Positions 1-10,855 of a stretch of DNA of 64,000 bases are shown here, piece after piece. The position numbers and the translations under genes were made by a program. The notes beneath the pieces were generated by a model that ran no database searches, was not told the DNA's origin, and saw nothing but the letters and a program-made list of their open reading frames with translations. This DNA comes from Acanthosepion esculentum (taxonomy: Eukaryota > Mollusca > Cephalopoda > Sepiida > Sepiidae): positions 50,883,955 to 50,947,954 of the forward strand of contig OZ038517.1 in the NCBI GenBank assembly GCA_964036315.1. The letters run 5' to 3'. The first letter of the stretch is position 1, and each line of letters opens with the position of its first letter.

Positions 1-191
1 ACCCGTCTGGGAATGTTAGGGGTTCATTTAACAGTACCTCTTTCATCAACAGGATACCTGAAAGACACAACTGCAATATGATTAAAAACTTTGATAACTG
101 CTGAGTACATAGAACAAATCTGATTAAGATATCTCATCACTTGCCTTTGGAATATATATTTTTTAAATTTTAAAGAGACTTTATGGACACC

Positions 192-240
<49 letters not shown>

Positions 241-453
241 AAGGAATGCATCCCAAGCAAGGGGATAATGTCTCTAAGATGCAAGGGGCTGCTGGGAGTG
301 AAGAATGAAAAGGTATTAGAAAGAATCGGAAACTCAATCCTAAACAGGAAGGGATAAAACATATATGCATATATATCTATATATGTGCAGCTATATATCA
401 GTATGTATGTGTGTATGAATATATATATATATATGTATATATATATTTTCTTT

Positions 454-571
454 TAAAGACATTTTTATGTTTATACATTCTTTTTATAGCTACAAATATT
501 TAAGTAAATGCTCTGTTTATATTTGTATCTATAAAAAGAATTTATAAACATAAAAATGTCTTTAAAAAAAA
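454..571. repeat. Foldback (hairpin) element
   Basis: The sequence around 454-500 (TTTTAAAGACATTTTTATG onward) recurs as its reverse complement at about 525-571. The short loop includes TAAGTAAATGCTCTG, a phrase that reappears in the hairpin at 26.73-26.94 kb. (TA)n flanks both sides. This looks like a small non-autonomous element with no coding capacity. Confidence 0.65.
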
Positions 572-596
572 ATAATTGTTGGACTTTGTCCATTTC

Positions 597-640
<44 letters not shown>

Positions 641-1095
641 GTTTGTGTGTGTGTGTCAAATAACCATATTTAATAGGCACTAAAGTGTTTGAGTAGATAT
701 ACACATTTTTATACAAAATAGGAGATGTCTTATTAAAAAAAAATGTGCCTCTCAACCAGAATTGAACCTGTATTCCAGTTTTAAACCAGGAGCTTTATAT
801 ATATATATATATATATGACATTGTGCTTTGTGAATGAAAACTGTTAATCAAGGTAATTTCTGGAGGCTGACAGTTGTGAGGTGAGCACTCTTTGTAATTA
901 AATATCAAGAGATAGAACAGGGATAACAACAAATAAACTTAAATGTTCACTTATCTGTCCTATTCTAAGTTTTGCAGAGATGGTATCAACTTATAATCTG
1001 GCTTGATAGTAAAATGGATTTATTTATTTATCATGTTTTTCTTAAAAGACATGGCATAATTTCCTTAACAAGGTTTTAACATTCTTTCAGAAAAT

Positions 1096-1143
<48 letters not shown>

Positions 1144-1232
1144 CTATCATGAAACCTCCTAATAAGTAGATAGCGTCTCCATAAAAATCAGAACTGAGAT
1201 AGACAGACAAGCAAATGTTTAATTTTATTTCT

Positions 1233-1283
<51 letters not shown>

Positions 1284-1292
1284 CACACCTAC

Positions 1293-1358
<66 letters not shown>

Positions 1359-1380
1359 TATGTGGTGCGTGTTCAATTTA

Positions 1381-1486
1381 TATAACATGAATCATTCATA
1401 CGAAAAGCAGATAATGAAGTTAATGATATCATTTGCCATATCATTAACTTCATTATCTGCTTTTTGTATGAATGATTCACGTTATA
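1381..1486. repeat. Palindromic element, family 1 (arms about 50 bp)
   Basis: Arms 1381-1430 and 1437-1486 are near-perfect reverse complements (AATCATTCATACGAAAAGC and its partner) around a loop of about 6 bp. (TA)n lies on both sides. Related copies occur at 19944-20025, 20051-20150 and 20199-20302, so this is a dispersed family and not a chance palindrome. A phrase like GTGGTGCGTGTTCAATTTAT adjoins the arms here and in the other copies, so it belongs to the element. Confidence 0.75.
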
Positions 1487-1507
1487 TATATATATATACA
1501 TACACAG

Positions 1508-1572
<65 letters not shown>

Positions 1573-2229
1573 TACATAATATATATATATAGACATAACA
1601 TATAGATACAGATATATATATATATAAATATACACACACACACACACACCCATTAAAAAGCAAAAATAGATACGAATTGATTGAATAACACAAAGGGGAA
1701 AAATGAATTTCTTGTTTCCTCAGTCAAAGACCCTTAATGCTCATTTCAAATGTTCAAATTATTCTGGTATACAAACATGCTACCCTTCATCCATCAGATA
1801 ATCGTTTCAAAAAAAAATATATGTCATTGTCACTCCACACCCCACTGATCTCACCCCGTTCTTATCTACTGACTCAGTGTTTGAGCGATGCCCACTCTTT
1901 TTATGTACTTGTAAAATTCACAAATGTCCAAATGTTACAAATCCACTGTTACTACAGATAAAAAATATAAGGAATTGTTAATTTTGCTGCTTTATATCTG
2001 TTAGTCAGAAATTAAACATGCGTGCTGCTTACGAAGATGTACCATATTTTAATATCAAACACCATTATTTTAATGAGAAAGTTTCAGGGGGAAAAAAATG
2101 ACGCTAGTCATATCTGAACAATTTTTACTGAATAAAAATTCAATCTGATACTTTAAAAATTCGTTCTAAATGCAAAAGAGATTAAAACATCAAAATAAGA
2201 CAATACCATAAATTTAAAAAAATGGGAGG

Positions 2230-2610
2230 TACCGTTATATTGTTTGGTTCAAAACCTACAAAATCTTCACTGCTTTCACTATCAAGGAAATCAGACATTT
2301 TGTCATTAGATCCAATATTATGATCAAAGAGAATGGCCTCTTCAGTACCATTCATTGTGCTACGGATGCCACACTTTTTAAATGATTTAATTGTTATATC
2401 ACTTACTGTTTTTTCCTCTCAAATGCTTCATCCACTTGCACACCTGAGAAAGCATTCCTTTGTCCAGTTTTATAACTAGGCCTTTGCATTTCATGAACCA
2501 ATAACCCCATGTGTTACGGTCATTAAAATCTAGATTCTGCTCACATGGTATCCTCTTTGCTTTAGAAATTACTATATTTATAGAAACTGCCTTCTCTGAT
2601 CTTGCCATAC
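2230..2610 (-). pseudogene. Pogo/Tigger-like transposase remnant, internally deleted
   Basis: On the minus strand 2608-2399 encodes a 69-aa open frame starting MARSEKAVSINIV and containing WFMKCKGLVIKL. That resembles the second helix-turn-helix (CENP-B type) of pogo-like transposases. About 10 codons later, in another frame (about 2405-2230), come VSDITIKSFKKCGI, then MNGTEEAILFD and an acidic Ser/Asp-rich end. This is the usual C-terminal signature (SFKKCGI...GTED...) of pogo/Tigger DDE proteins. The catalytic DDE core that should lie between them is missing, and the frame is broken. It is a dead, internally deleted copy, possibly related to the pogo-type MITE at 39.06 kb. The family call rests on remembered motif patterns. 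Confidence 0.65.
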
Positions 2611-2624
2611 ATTCTGTGTTCTGG

Positions 2625-2900
2625 AAGAGTTAGCCTTTCACATATTAAAAATTTTACCAGCTATGGGCAAATAGTAAACCCCCCCCCCAAAGACTATGAA
2701 AATATAAAACTACATTTTATAATAAGGATACCAGAAATACACTTTTATATAAAAAATTACCGATACATATTTGTAGTAAAAGTACCAACAATACATTTTT
2801 AAAACAGAATTATGAGCAATAAATTTATAGCAAACTGACCAACAATACATTTTATCTGGAGATAAAGTCATAAAACAATTTTCAAAATATTTAGATTTTG
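2625..2900 (+). repeat. Element A body (SINE-like), 5'-truncated
   Basis: This stretch carries the element A phrases AGCTATGGGCAAATAGT, ACCAACAATACATTTT and CAAAATATTTAGATTTTGGC, in the same order as in the complete copy at 10478-10844. The head is missing. The tail runs directly into the 60-bp tandem array that follows. Confidence 0.7.
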
Positions 2901-3560
2901 GCATTACATAACCCATAGAGGTGTTGATATGCCGCTAAACAAAATCAACCAACCAAAATCCAAATATTTAGATTTCGGCATTACATAACCCATAGAGATT
3001 GATATGCCACTAAACAAAATCAACCAACCAAAATCCAAATATTTAGATTTCGGCATTATATAACCCATAGAAGTTGATATGCCACTAAACAAAATCAACC
3101 AACCAAAATCCAAATATTTAGATTCCGGCATTGCATAACCCATAGAGGTTGATATGCCACTAAACAAAATCAACCAACCAAAGTCCAAATATTTAGATTT
3201 CGGTATTACATAACCCATAGATGTTGATATGCCACTAAACAAAATCAATCAACCAAAATCCAAATATTTAGATTTCGGTATTACATAACCCATAGATGTT
3301 GATATGCCACTAAACAAAATCAACCAACCAAAATCCAAATATTTAGATTTCGGCATTACATAACCCATAGAGGTTGATATGCCACTAAACAAAATCAACC
3401 AACCAAAATCCAAATATTTAGATTTCGGCATTACATAACCCATAGAGGTTGATATGCCACTAAACAAAATCAACCAACCAAAATCCAAATATTTAGATTT
3501 CGGCATTACATAACCTATAGATGTTGATATGCCACTAAACAAAATCAACCAACCAACAGA
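2887..3560 (+). repeat. 60-bp tandem satellite from element A tail
   Basis: About 11 head-to-tail copies of a roughly 60-bp unit: CAAATATTTAGATTTCGGCA, then TTACATAACCCATAGAGG, then TTGATATGCCACTAAAC and a CAACCAACC end. The unit equals the 3' end of element A plus its tail, so the array grew by tandem duplication of a SINE end. Copies differ by only a few bases, which suggests recent expansion or homogenisation. Open frames across it (LILFSGISTSMGY repeats on the minus strand) are satellite translations. Confidence 0.9.
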
Positions 3561-4370
3561 TGGAATGAGATATGTAGGATCTAGTTATGAAAATGCAATG
3601 GACTGCCGCTGACTCTGTTATAATTTCAAGTAGTACCTTCTGTAGTATGTCTGTTACGTGTATCCCTCTTCATCCGCTGGTTCAACAAGTGAGGTCTGTT
3701 GTAATTATTATTTGCTTGTTCCACCGTTGGGGTCTTTGGAGTTGGTCACATTTAGTCTGGGTCCACATCTTTGACCTTGCCACCAAGAATGGCCCTAGCA
3801 GGAGTTTAGAACTCTCAACAGCATCACTTTCTGAGCCATTGGACCATACACACACTCCCCCCCACGACAAGGAGCAACCATCAGAAATGTTTAATAAAAT
3901 GAAAAATTAACTTCTCCCTAGTGATAGACAAAATTTTAAGAATTTGCTGCCACTTCTCACTATTTCTCAATGAAATTTCTCTTTTGATTTTCAAAAAAAA
4001 ACTCATCTTTTTTTTATACAGGGTTCAGCAGAAATACCTCCCAAATATACCACCCAGAAATATTGATTCCGATTTTTTTTTTTTTTTGTCAAGTTAAACA
4101 AACTATATGAAGGATAAATCTTGTGAAATTGACTTCCTGCAGCCGACGAACAAACAAAGGAAGAAAGAATAAATTGAAATCATTTTTTAATTTGGGTGGG
4201 GTCTGCTTCCAGTGGCATTGACGTTAAAATGCTAGCAAAAAGCCATGATTTCATGTATCTTAATTTTGTAGGTGGGCTATCGCCACTTGAAAGAATAGCC
4301 TAACACAATCATCCTTTCTCCTTTCTATACCGGGCCGTGTGCCTTGCGAAGCTAAACATTTTTTTTTTTT
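3560..4370. other. Intergenic, mostly unassigned
   Basis: No gene-like coding signal. Position 4015-4060 (ACAGGGTTCAGCAGAAATAC) resembles the terminal sequence of a DNA transposon family also seen at 52440-52510. Positions 4270-4360 share a phrase with 8990-9080 and 9350-9450 (GGAAGAATGG..., GCCTTGTGCCA), part of a tRNA-derived SINE. The rest shows nothing I can name. Confidence 0.5.
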
Positions 4371-4379
4371 ACAGTTTAG

Positions 4380-4830
4380 AAGGCCCAGGGGCTACTGAAG
4401 GTTGAGGGTTTCATTTAGAAACCCATTTGTATGTATAGGAATGAAAGATAATGGTTAACCCTAGTCTTGAACAAGTTAAGATTGTAGTCATCAGGGGAAC
4501 ATCCTGTTGGGACACGGATCAAACTTTCTTCGAGGGAAGAAGCTGCTCAAGTGGAACTTTCTTCTCACCGATGGAATACGGGGGAAATGTGGGTGGTTTA
4601 CTACTATGTAAGTGGCATGGCATGTTCTTGTCTTGAAAGTTTGTCTTGGTGGGACCAGGGAATGTAGTTCGTCCGAGCACTTTCCATAGAAGTAGCAGTA
4701 GATCAGCGAGAGGCTCTGCCACACCCCGCCTGTGGGAGAGAAGGTGGAGTAAATATTTGGTATGGTCTAACATTTGTACCTGCAAAACATTGGTGTGTCG
4801 CAAGAATGGTCTTTTCCTTATATTACTGTA
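4380..4830 (-). pseudogene. LINE ORF2 C-terminal fragment
   Basis: The minus frame (about 4724-4491) reads YFYGKCSDELHSLVPP followed by a degenerate SFFPRR segment. This is the C-terminal region of a non-LTR retrotransposon ORF2 that recurs at 36.4, 40.9 and 41.4 kb, with consensus features C-SDELHSLVP, SFFPRT-LWN-LP and CFP-YN-NLFK. Two overlapping frames are needed to read it, so it is frameshifted. It is a 5'-truncated copy, as is typical of LINEs. Confidence 0.7.
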
Positions 4831-5110
4831 GACTCCCTCGGCAATTTTTTTTTTATTGTTTTAAAAAGGCTATTTTAAGAATTTTAATAAAACCCAAACT
4901 AATGAAACCGGACTTATACATTCTCTTTCTTCCCAGGAATTGACTGCAAAACACCATTCTTGTAATCAAAACCGTCTAATAAACAGTGTTTAACGTTTAC
5001 GGCCATATCATGTTGAAACACCGGTTCCCATCTGATCACCAATGTTAACCTACATTTGGCCTGGATGGATGATCACATTGGAATACCAGGTGCTGTAAGC
5101 ATGGATATGT
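4830..5110. other. Unassigned intergenic DNA
   Basis: AT-rich sequence without a recognisable coding or repeat signature, apart from single-base runs. Confidence 0.4.
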
Positions 5111-5188
5111 GGGTGGTGTACTGGATAACAGTTCAGAATTGTTGATTAGAGAGCCGAGTTCCAATTTCAGTCGGGTTTGTTATATTCA
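5105..5188 (+). repeat. tRNA-derived SINE head, interrupted
   Basis: GTGGTGTACTGGATAACAG resembles an A box (TGGTGTAATGGATAA in the sister copy at about 39.6 kb), and GAGTTCCAATTTC resembles a B box. The SINE continues at 6149 after a 960-bp insertion. The 12-bp sequence TTGTTATATTCA occurs once on each side of the insertion. Confidence 0.75.
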
Positions 5189-5274
5189 GTATCTATCTAT
5201 ATTTCTGAGATGAGGTATTATGTACACTATTGTCCCCATCTTTGTTGCCATATTTATCACAACATTTCAGAAAA

Positions 5275-5470
5275 GAAGGAGTTACACTTGCAAGAATAAG
5301 AATAGGCCATACATTTTTTTAACCCACTGATATCTCCTGAAAAGAGAAGATCAACCTTTCTGTATACCATGTCAAACCCCATTCACAATTAAACACATTC
5401 TAACAGACTGCATTGATTTCACAGAAACAAGAAATAATCTCTACAAAGAAAAAAAATATTAAAGATATAT
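5275..5470 (+). pseudogene. LINE RNase H/zinc-knuckle end fragment
   Basis: With frame changes the plus strand reads RIRIGHTFF, then an EKINLS/EDQPFC-type stretch, then PFTIKHILTDC, matching the C-terminal end of RNase H-bearing non-LTR retrotransposons (RIGHT..THRYLL...C..C...TIKHIL..C). It lies inside the PLE-derived unit. A related fragment on the minus strand occurs at 54.9-55.5 kb. Confidence 0.55.
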
Positions 5471-5706
5471 TGGAAAAAAAACAGTCCCCAAATCATTTTT
5501 TCGTATTTCAAGAAAACCGGCCTCTATCAGAAAATTTAAAAGAAAGTTATACGTTTAAAGGGGGGAAAAAAAAAATGGGAGAAACAGAAATGGTTTTCTA
5601 ATAAAACAATAATATTAAAAAAGCCATTGTCATTAAATGACCCTTTGAGGTTGATATGCCGTAAAACAAAACAAAACAAATCATCCATTATACGCTCTGA
5701 CTTTCT

Positions 5707-6070
5707 TCAGGTGGTTGGAATGTCGAATTGAACCCTTTATTTCACTCACTGGGGAAGACTGTTCTCGTTCCACATGCCATGTCTAATGGATGTCAGTTAT
5801 CAGTTATCTCCTGTTAATTCACCTCTTCAAGTTCTCCACTGCTTTAAGGACACATGGCACAGTGGATAAAGGCATTGGTTAGATCCAGTGACAGGACCCA
5901 AAGAGTTGTGAGTTCAATACTTGGTTAAGGCAGTGGAGAACTTGTAGAGGATAATTAACAGGAGATAACTGATAACTGGCATCCATTAGACATGGCACGT
6001 GGAACTAGAACAGTCTACCCCAGTGAGCGAAATAAAGGGTTTAGTTCGACATTCCACCACCTGAAGAAGG
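5707..6070. repeat. 140-bp inverted repeat around a tRNA-like module
   Basis: Sequence 5707-5847 (CTTCTTCAGGTGG onward) is the reverse complement of 5930-6070 (ending CCACCTGAAGAAGG). Between them, 5848-5930 is tRNA-like: TGGCACAGTGGATAAAGGC resembles an A box and GAGTTCAATACTTGG a B box. The same tRNA-like module appears at 45.84, 52.05 and 52.93 kb in both orientations. Confidence 0.75.
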
Positions 6071-6093
6071 CCGAAGCGTACAACGGCCGAAAC
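6061..6093 (+). ncRNA. Hammerhead-ribozyme-like core motif
   Basis: CTGAAGA, then stem GGCCG/CGGCC (5 bp, 10-nt loop), then GAAAC. This matches the CUGANGA - helix II - GAAA layout of hammerhead cores. It lies in the tail of a PLE-derived unit, and PLEs are known to carry hammerhead motifs in their pseudo-LTRs. Helices I and III and the cleavage site are not established here. Confidence 0.55.
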
Positions 6094-6148
6094 ATTGTGA
6101 TAAATATGGCAGGAAAGATGAGGACAATAGTTCGAATAATGTAATTAG

Positions 6149-7010
6149 TTGTTATATTCACTTATGCACAAATACCCTTGGGAAAGGTAAGAATCCATCT
6201 CATCTCCTCCAAGCTATGGGTTAATTATTAAGACGTGTATCAGTAAATCATTATTATCTGAGAAAACAAAATTGATGCAATCTAGAAATATTTTCTGGCT
6301 TTAAATAATGTGCAGTGGGTTGATAATCCAGGGAAAGTGAATCGGTCAATCAATGAAATACTGATTAGCAACACAGGCATGGAATGTGGGGGATCAGTTT
6401 ATATATTGATTGTAATGCAGAATTAATCCCCCACTTTGTATCCATATTATGATTTCTTGTTTGTTTATCAAATTCTGATTAGGTAGTAATCCACTTCTCC
6501 CCCCCCCCAGCTAAGTGCTAATTAGTAAAACTTGTTTCACTAAAACCAATATTATCTAAAAAAAAATATATATATATATATTCTTACAAAGTAAAAATAT
6601 TTTCTGGCTTTAAATAACCTGCAAAGGGTTGGTAAGCCATAGAAAACAAATCAATGAAATATTGATTCACTACACAAGCATGTCTTTTAGATGTATTTAC
6701 ATTCTCTGGAACATAAATGTATAGAAACTACTTTGGACACAAAGTGAGGGATCTGTTTATATTTAGATTCTAATGTAGAATTGATCCCCCATTTTATACC
6801 CACACAATATCTTGTTTGTTTATCAAATTCTGGTGAGGAATCCACCTCTTCTTCCCCTAGCAATGGGTTAATTAGTAAGACTTGAATTACTAACTCATTA
6901 TCTCCTAAAAAAAAAAAAAATTAAAAAAGAAATTTCTTAGAATCTAAAAGTATTTTCAGGCTTTAAATAACCTGCAATGGGTTGACAAGCTGTAAAAATT
7001 AAATTACTGT
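6149..7010 (+). repeat. tRNA-derived SINE body, tandem partial copies
   Basis: Continuation of the SINE begun at 5105. Two to three partial copies (about 6149-6530, 6570-6890, 6900-7000) share GGCTTTAAATAAC, TTGTTTGTTTATCAAATTC and a run near AGCTAAGTGCTAATTAGTAA. The family recurs inverted at 38.77-39.66 kb and at 33.69-34.03 kb. The copy at about 6640-6740 is the empty counterpart of a pogo-type MITE insertion at 39057. Confidence 0.75.
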
Positions 7011-7401
7011 TTAGCATTTTTGTTTTCAATTCTTGAAAGAAGAATCTAAATCCTGAGGCTGTATTTTAGTGAATTTATGCGGTGAGTACAAATGAAAGAA
7101 ATGCGCTGAAAATGGATTTTTCTTTTAATTTACTCGTTATTATGTGTTTATTTAAATTTTCTTGTCCGTGAACATTTTTAGAAAATCTCCAAGTAAAAGT
7201 ATTGGCTGTCATCGTTATTTCTTCATAATTTGGTAAACAGTAAATATTGCATTGTACTTGGTTAACATATTTTTATAAACTTGTAAGAAGAAATAATTAT
7301 GACAAAGTGGGAAAAGGTTTTGTGTGATACATTTCATCCTTTAGGTCTTCATCGGACTAAGTTTATCTGGATGCGGCTATATATGTGCACAAATGAACAA
7401 G

Positions 7402-8000
7402 CTAATTAAAAGAGACAACAATTTACGAAGATGAAAATATTTATAAAATGCTTTAGTCGCTAGGTTAAAATTCAAGCAATTTAAATAAAAGATTATAGGA
7501 ACAAAAGAGGGATCTTTTACAAAACAACACATTAAATTCATTATTTGTTCACTGTAATAAGACTGACCATAATTTTGATTTGAAAAAGAATGCTACTCTA
7601 ATTAAAAGGGAAAGCAATTTACAAAGATGAAATTGTTTATAAAATGCTTTAGTCGCTAGGTTAAACTTCAAGCAATTTAAATAAAAGATTAGAGGAACAA
7701 AAGAGGGATCTTTTAAAAAACAACACATTAAATTCATTATTTGTTCACTGTAATAAGACTGACCAGTGACCATAATTTTGATTTGAAAAAGAATGCTACT
7801 CTAATTAAAAGGGAAAGCAATTTACAAAGATGAAAATGTTTATAAAATGCTTTAGTCGCTAGGTTAAACTTCAAGCAATTTAAATAAAAGATTAGAGGAA
7901 CAAAAGAGGGATCTTTTACAAAACAACACATTAAATGCATTTGTTGCTCATCATAAAGAGACTGAACACAATTTTCTCTTGAAAAGGATACTCTAATTAA
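7402..8000 (+). repeat. Three tandem copies of a 200-bp unit
   Basis: Units begin with CTAATTAAAAG at about 7402, 7598 and 7801, with a fourth start at 7993. They are near-identical (CTTTAGTCGCTAGGTTAAA, AAGAGGGATCTTTTA, ACTGTAATAAGACTGACC). The spacing is 196, 203 and 192 bp, so this is local tandem duplication. Minus-strand frames through it merely repeat the unit. Confidence 0.9.
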
Positions 8001-8960
8001 AAGAAATAGCAATTTACTTAGAAGGAAATGTTTAGAAAGTACTTTAATTTCTAGATCATCTACAGTAAATTTGCATCCTGGTTCTTATGTTTCACCATTC
8101 TTGGCAGGTCTTCTATTATCATAATGTGAGATATTTAATAAGAAAAATGATGGAAATATTCAATGAAAAAGAATCTAAATGAAATTAGCTCTTCTATTAT
8201 TACAATATGAGATATTTAATAAACAAAAATGATGGAAATAATAAATGAAAAAGGATCTAAATGAAATCAGCTAGTAAAATACATAAAAAAAGAAAATTAT
8301 TTTTAAATTTAAAATTCCCAGCATCTCTCAAGTGTATAAGGACGAAGCGTGTGACGCAAAAACCTCTTTCTACTTTCGCCTGAAAATGTTCTTGATATAT
8401 AAAACAATTATATATCATTATCCCATAAACTTGTAAATATAAGATTATTCTTGTAAATAAATAATCTAATAAAATAAAAAGTCTCTAATTCTTCTGTTTA
8501 GTTGCATAATACATTTCAGATGCATCAAGGTTGGTCTTCAGTGATGCACTCTCTTCATCGCCGATTTTGGGTTTTGCATCATATCAGCTCAAACCGCAAC
8601 GCCGACCTGATTCCAAAAGGTTCAGGCCGCCTCCTTGATAGTGTCATGCTACACACCTCGACATTGCGAAAAAATTCAGATATGGCTAGGAGTTCGATCG
8701 TTCTTATGGTCATACATCAGTCAATGAAATAACGGCTTTGTTAATTCTCAAAATAAAAATAGAGAATATGTGAAGCCATTCTTGAGTTTGGGCTTTATTA
8801 AAATTCTAAGAATATTTTAATCAATAATAATAGCCAAGGGAGTATATAGTAATCATAGTGCCTAGAGAAAGACCATCTTTTAACACACCATTTTGTCTTT
8901 TTTTTTTGTGGTTACATTTGTTAAACTTTGCCAAATATTGTATGTCTACTCTCCTGAAAC
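8001..8960. other. Unassigned intergenic DNA
   Basis: A short direct repeat (TGAGATATTTAATAA and TGATGGAAATA...) occurs at about 8126-8190 and 8207-8265. The segment 8540-8700 is less AT-rich but gives no convincing coding signal. Nothing else is recognised. Confidence 0.4.
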
Positions 8961-8984
8961 ACATTGATTGATGTTTGAGTCCAG

Positions 8985-9460
8985 TATTCTGAATGCGGAT
9001 TTTTCTGGGATCTCCTCACTGGGAAGACTGATGCAACACAATCTTCCCTGCCCCTTTGTCCACTCATCTGGCCTTATGCCAGTCTTTTTTTCTTTTCTTT
9101 TTTTTTTTTCTTTTTTTACTATTATTCACCCAATACAAGGCCCAAGAGCCGCTCAACGTAGAGGGTTACTGTGTGGATTTATATTAGCATAGCAAAGGAC
9201 AAATGTTTGGAGTATAGAGCTGAAGCTGACTTTAGAAGGAACTGGAAACCCAATCCTATGCAGGAAACAAGGGATAAATCATGGGGTGTGAACCGGACGA
9301 TAGGCAAACCTACCTGCTCCTGTTATCTCAGCTTTATATACTGATTTTCTATGCAGGCATGGCCTCCCTACTTGGAAGAATGGTGTGGCACAATCACCCT
9401 CTCCACATTGTAGCCTTGTGCCAAACTAAGCTTCATTATTGGCATCAATTTTGTGCAGTT
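8985..9460 (+). repeat. SINE/LINE-tail mosaic
   Basis: Two copies of a phrase around GGAAGA(C/A)TG...CACAATC (about 8990-9080 and 9350-9430), the second ending GTAGCCTTGTGCCAAACTAAG, a tRNA-SINE phrase seen at 12.6, 22.5 and 61 kb. Between them 9115-9175 (TACAAGGCCCAAGAGCCGCT) matches LINE 3' UTR sequence near 34.07 and 36.75 kb. The segment 9225-9320 (GGAAACCCAATCCT, GACGATAGGCAAACCTACC) recurs at 49.5 and 53.45-53.69 kb. Confidence 0.55.
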
Positions 9461-9895
9461 TGAAACATTTGGCATCGTCTTTTATTTGGCTCATCAAATT
9501 CTAATTGCAAGAATGTTGTTCAGAATCACTTTTATTCTTTATTGTGTACCATATTTCCCAGATTTTGGGCAAACTGAAAACATTTCACACAGTCTCCTTT
9601 ATTTGTCCTGTCAAATTATAATTACAAGAATGTTATTCAGAATCACTTTTATTCTTTGTGTACCATATTTGCCAGATTTTGCACAAATTGAAACATTTGA
9701 CTTTGTCGCCTTTATTTGTCCCGTCAACTTCTAATTGCAAGAATGTTGCTCAGAATCACTTTTATTCTTTGTGTACCATATTTGCCAGATTTTGTGAAAT
9801 TTGAAACATTTGACAGTGTCTCCTTTATTTGTCCCGTCAAATTCTAATTACAAGAATGTTGCTCAGAATCACTTTTATTCTTTATCGTGTATTGT
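9461..9895 (+). repeat. Four tandem copies of a 112-bp unit
   Basis: Each unit runs GAAACATTTG..., TTTATTTG(T/G)C, AATTCTAATT(G/A)CAAGAATG, TTCAGAATCACTTTTATTC, CATATTTGCCAGATTTT. Starts are near 9461, 9578, 9689 and 9801. Confidence 0.85.
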
Positions 9896-9899
9896 GTAC

Positions 9900-10466
9900 T
9901 GTATTTTCTATATGCCAAGGTGCTATGAGTGGTGAGACACGCCCTATAATTAGCTAAAAAAAAAAAAAAAAATTTTTTGAGCCTTTAAAAGCAAGTCCAA
10001 GTCACCAACTCTATGGTGTCATTTTTATTCTTCCTGTCACAAGAAATTATCACGTTTTAGGCTTATTATTAATTAGATTTTCATTATGAGCACAGTTCTA
10101 TAACTATTTACATCAGAAATAACTTGTATTTGGCACCACAAGGTGTCGAGACACACAGCATATTTACATCCAACTCCCAACCGATGGATTCAAAAGCACG
10201 CACGATGTACGCTATAGACTCTCAGTTTGTATTATTTCAGTAATTAACATTACATAATTTATTAAAAATCGGAAAAAATCTATATAATATACTACTAAAG
10301 GAATATACAGTATTTGTTACATATGAATGATAATTGTAGGCATATATTATGTCTGGGTTTCGTGATTGTAAAAATAAAAAATAATACAATGACAGATCCA
10401 TTGATTCCTCAGAAATTACTTTATTTGCTTTTTGGATACAAAAATAAAAAAAAATATGGATTTTTT
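9900..10466. other. Unassigned AT-rich DNA
   Basis: No coding or repeat signature recognised beyond poly-A runs. Confidence 0.4.
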
Positions 10467-10477
10467 AAGCAGGTATG

Positions 10478-10844
10478 AGTCGTGGGTATGACGATAAACT
10501 ACATCCAACAACAAGGCCACCGATCAGCAGATAGGTTTTGAGGAGTGTGTAATCGCTGTTGTTCCCAGGTCCACCCTGACCCGTGATGGTAGCACCTGTT
10601 AGGGTCCCAACTATGTGTGAATAGTGAACCCCCAAACAAAAACAAAACACTACGAAAGCGTAAAAATACGTATTTATATGACAAAATACCAACAATGTGT
10701 TTTTAAAAGCAAAATGACCAACAATACATTTTATCTGTAGTTGAAGACATATGATTGTGTTCAAAATATTACAATTAAATTTCAGCATTAAATGACCCAT
10801 AACAAATTGATATGCCATTAAACAAACAAACAAACAAATCAATC
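10478..10844 (+). mobile_element. Complete element A (SINE-like, 367 bp) with 11-bp TSD
   Basis: AAGCAGGTATG flanks the element at 10467-10477 and 10845-10855. From left to right: a head (ACGATAAACTACATCC), a middle carrying GTTAGGGTCCCAACTATG, spaced AATACATTTT-type repeats, a late segment (AAATGACCCATA, TTGATATGCCATTAAAC) and an (AAAC)n tail. The TSD and simple tail indicate LINE-mediated retroposition. I could not assign convincing A and B boxes. Partial copies lie at 2.6, 52.7, 56.1, 60.5 and 61.85 kb. It is the reference copy for two satellites in this window. Confidence 0.8.
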
Positions 10845-10855
10845 AAGCAGGTATG

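Larger units (their letters stand above)
1..2220. repeat. AT-rich intergenic block: (TA)n tracts and small foldbacks
   Basis: No coding exon is visible. Long (TA)n tracts lie near 195-237, 601-638, 1103-1142, 1237-1281, 1327-1355 and 1514-1570, with short CA/GT runs beside them (about 1300-1325 and 1630-1650). Two foldback elements are listed separately. Positions 240-355 (minus orientation) resemble the LINE 3' tails seen elsewhere. The segment about 740-790 holds a reversed B-box-like stretch, perhaps a SINE scrap. The YIYIYI open frames here are microsatellite translations, not genes. Confidence 0.8.
5189..6148. mobile_element. Non-autonomous PLE-derived unit with 12-bp TSD
   Basis: A 960-bp insertion bounded by TTGTTATATTCA at 5177-5188 and 6149-6160. 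Its left end (about 5189-5272) is the reverse complement of the tail found downstream of PLE endonuclease copies at 45-46 kb and 52 kb. Its right end (6061-6148) is the same tail in direct orientation, so the unit has inverted ends, as reported for PLE pseudo-LTRs. Inside lie a LINE RNase H end (5275-5470), an element A tail scrap (5636-5685) and a 140-bp inverted repeat around a tRNA-like module. The right end carries a hammerhead-like motif. No open transposition gene remains. Confidence 0.75.

Noticed and set aside
1360..1693. Membrane-like small proteins with YIYIYI segments
   Set aside because: (TA)n translations; the same occurs at every TA tract in the window.
2904..3548. Repeat protein LILFSGISTSMGYVMPKSKY
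   Set aside because: Translation of the 60-bp SINE-tail satellite (20 codons per unit); no start context, homologue or exon structure.
10465..10842. 125-aa minus-strand protein with hydrophobic segments
   Set aside because: It lies entirely inside the complete element A copy with its TSD.
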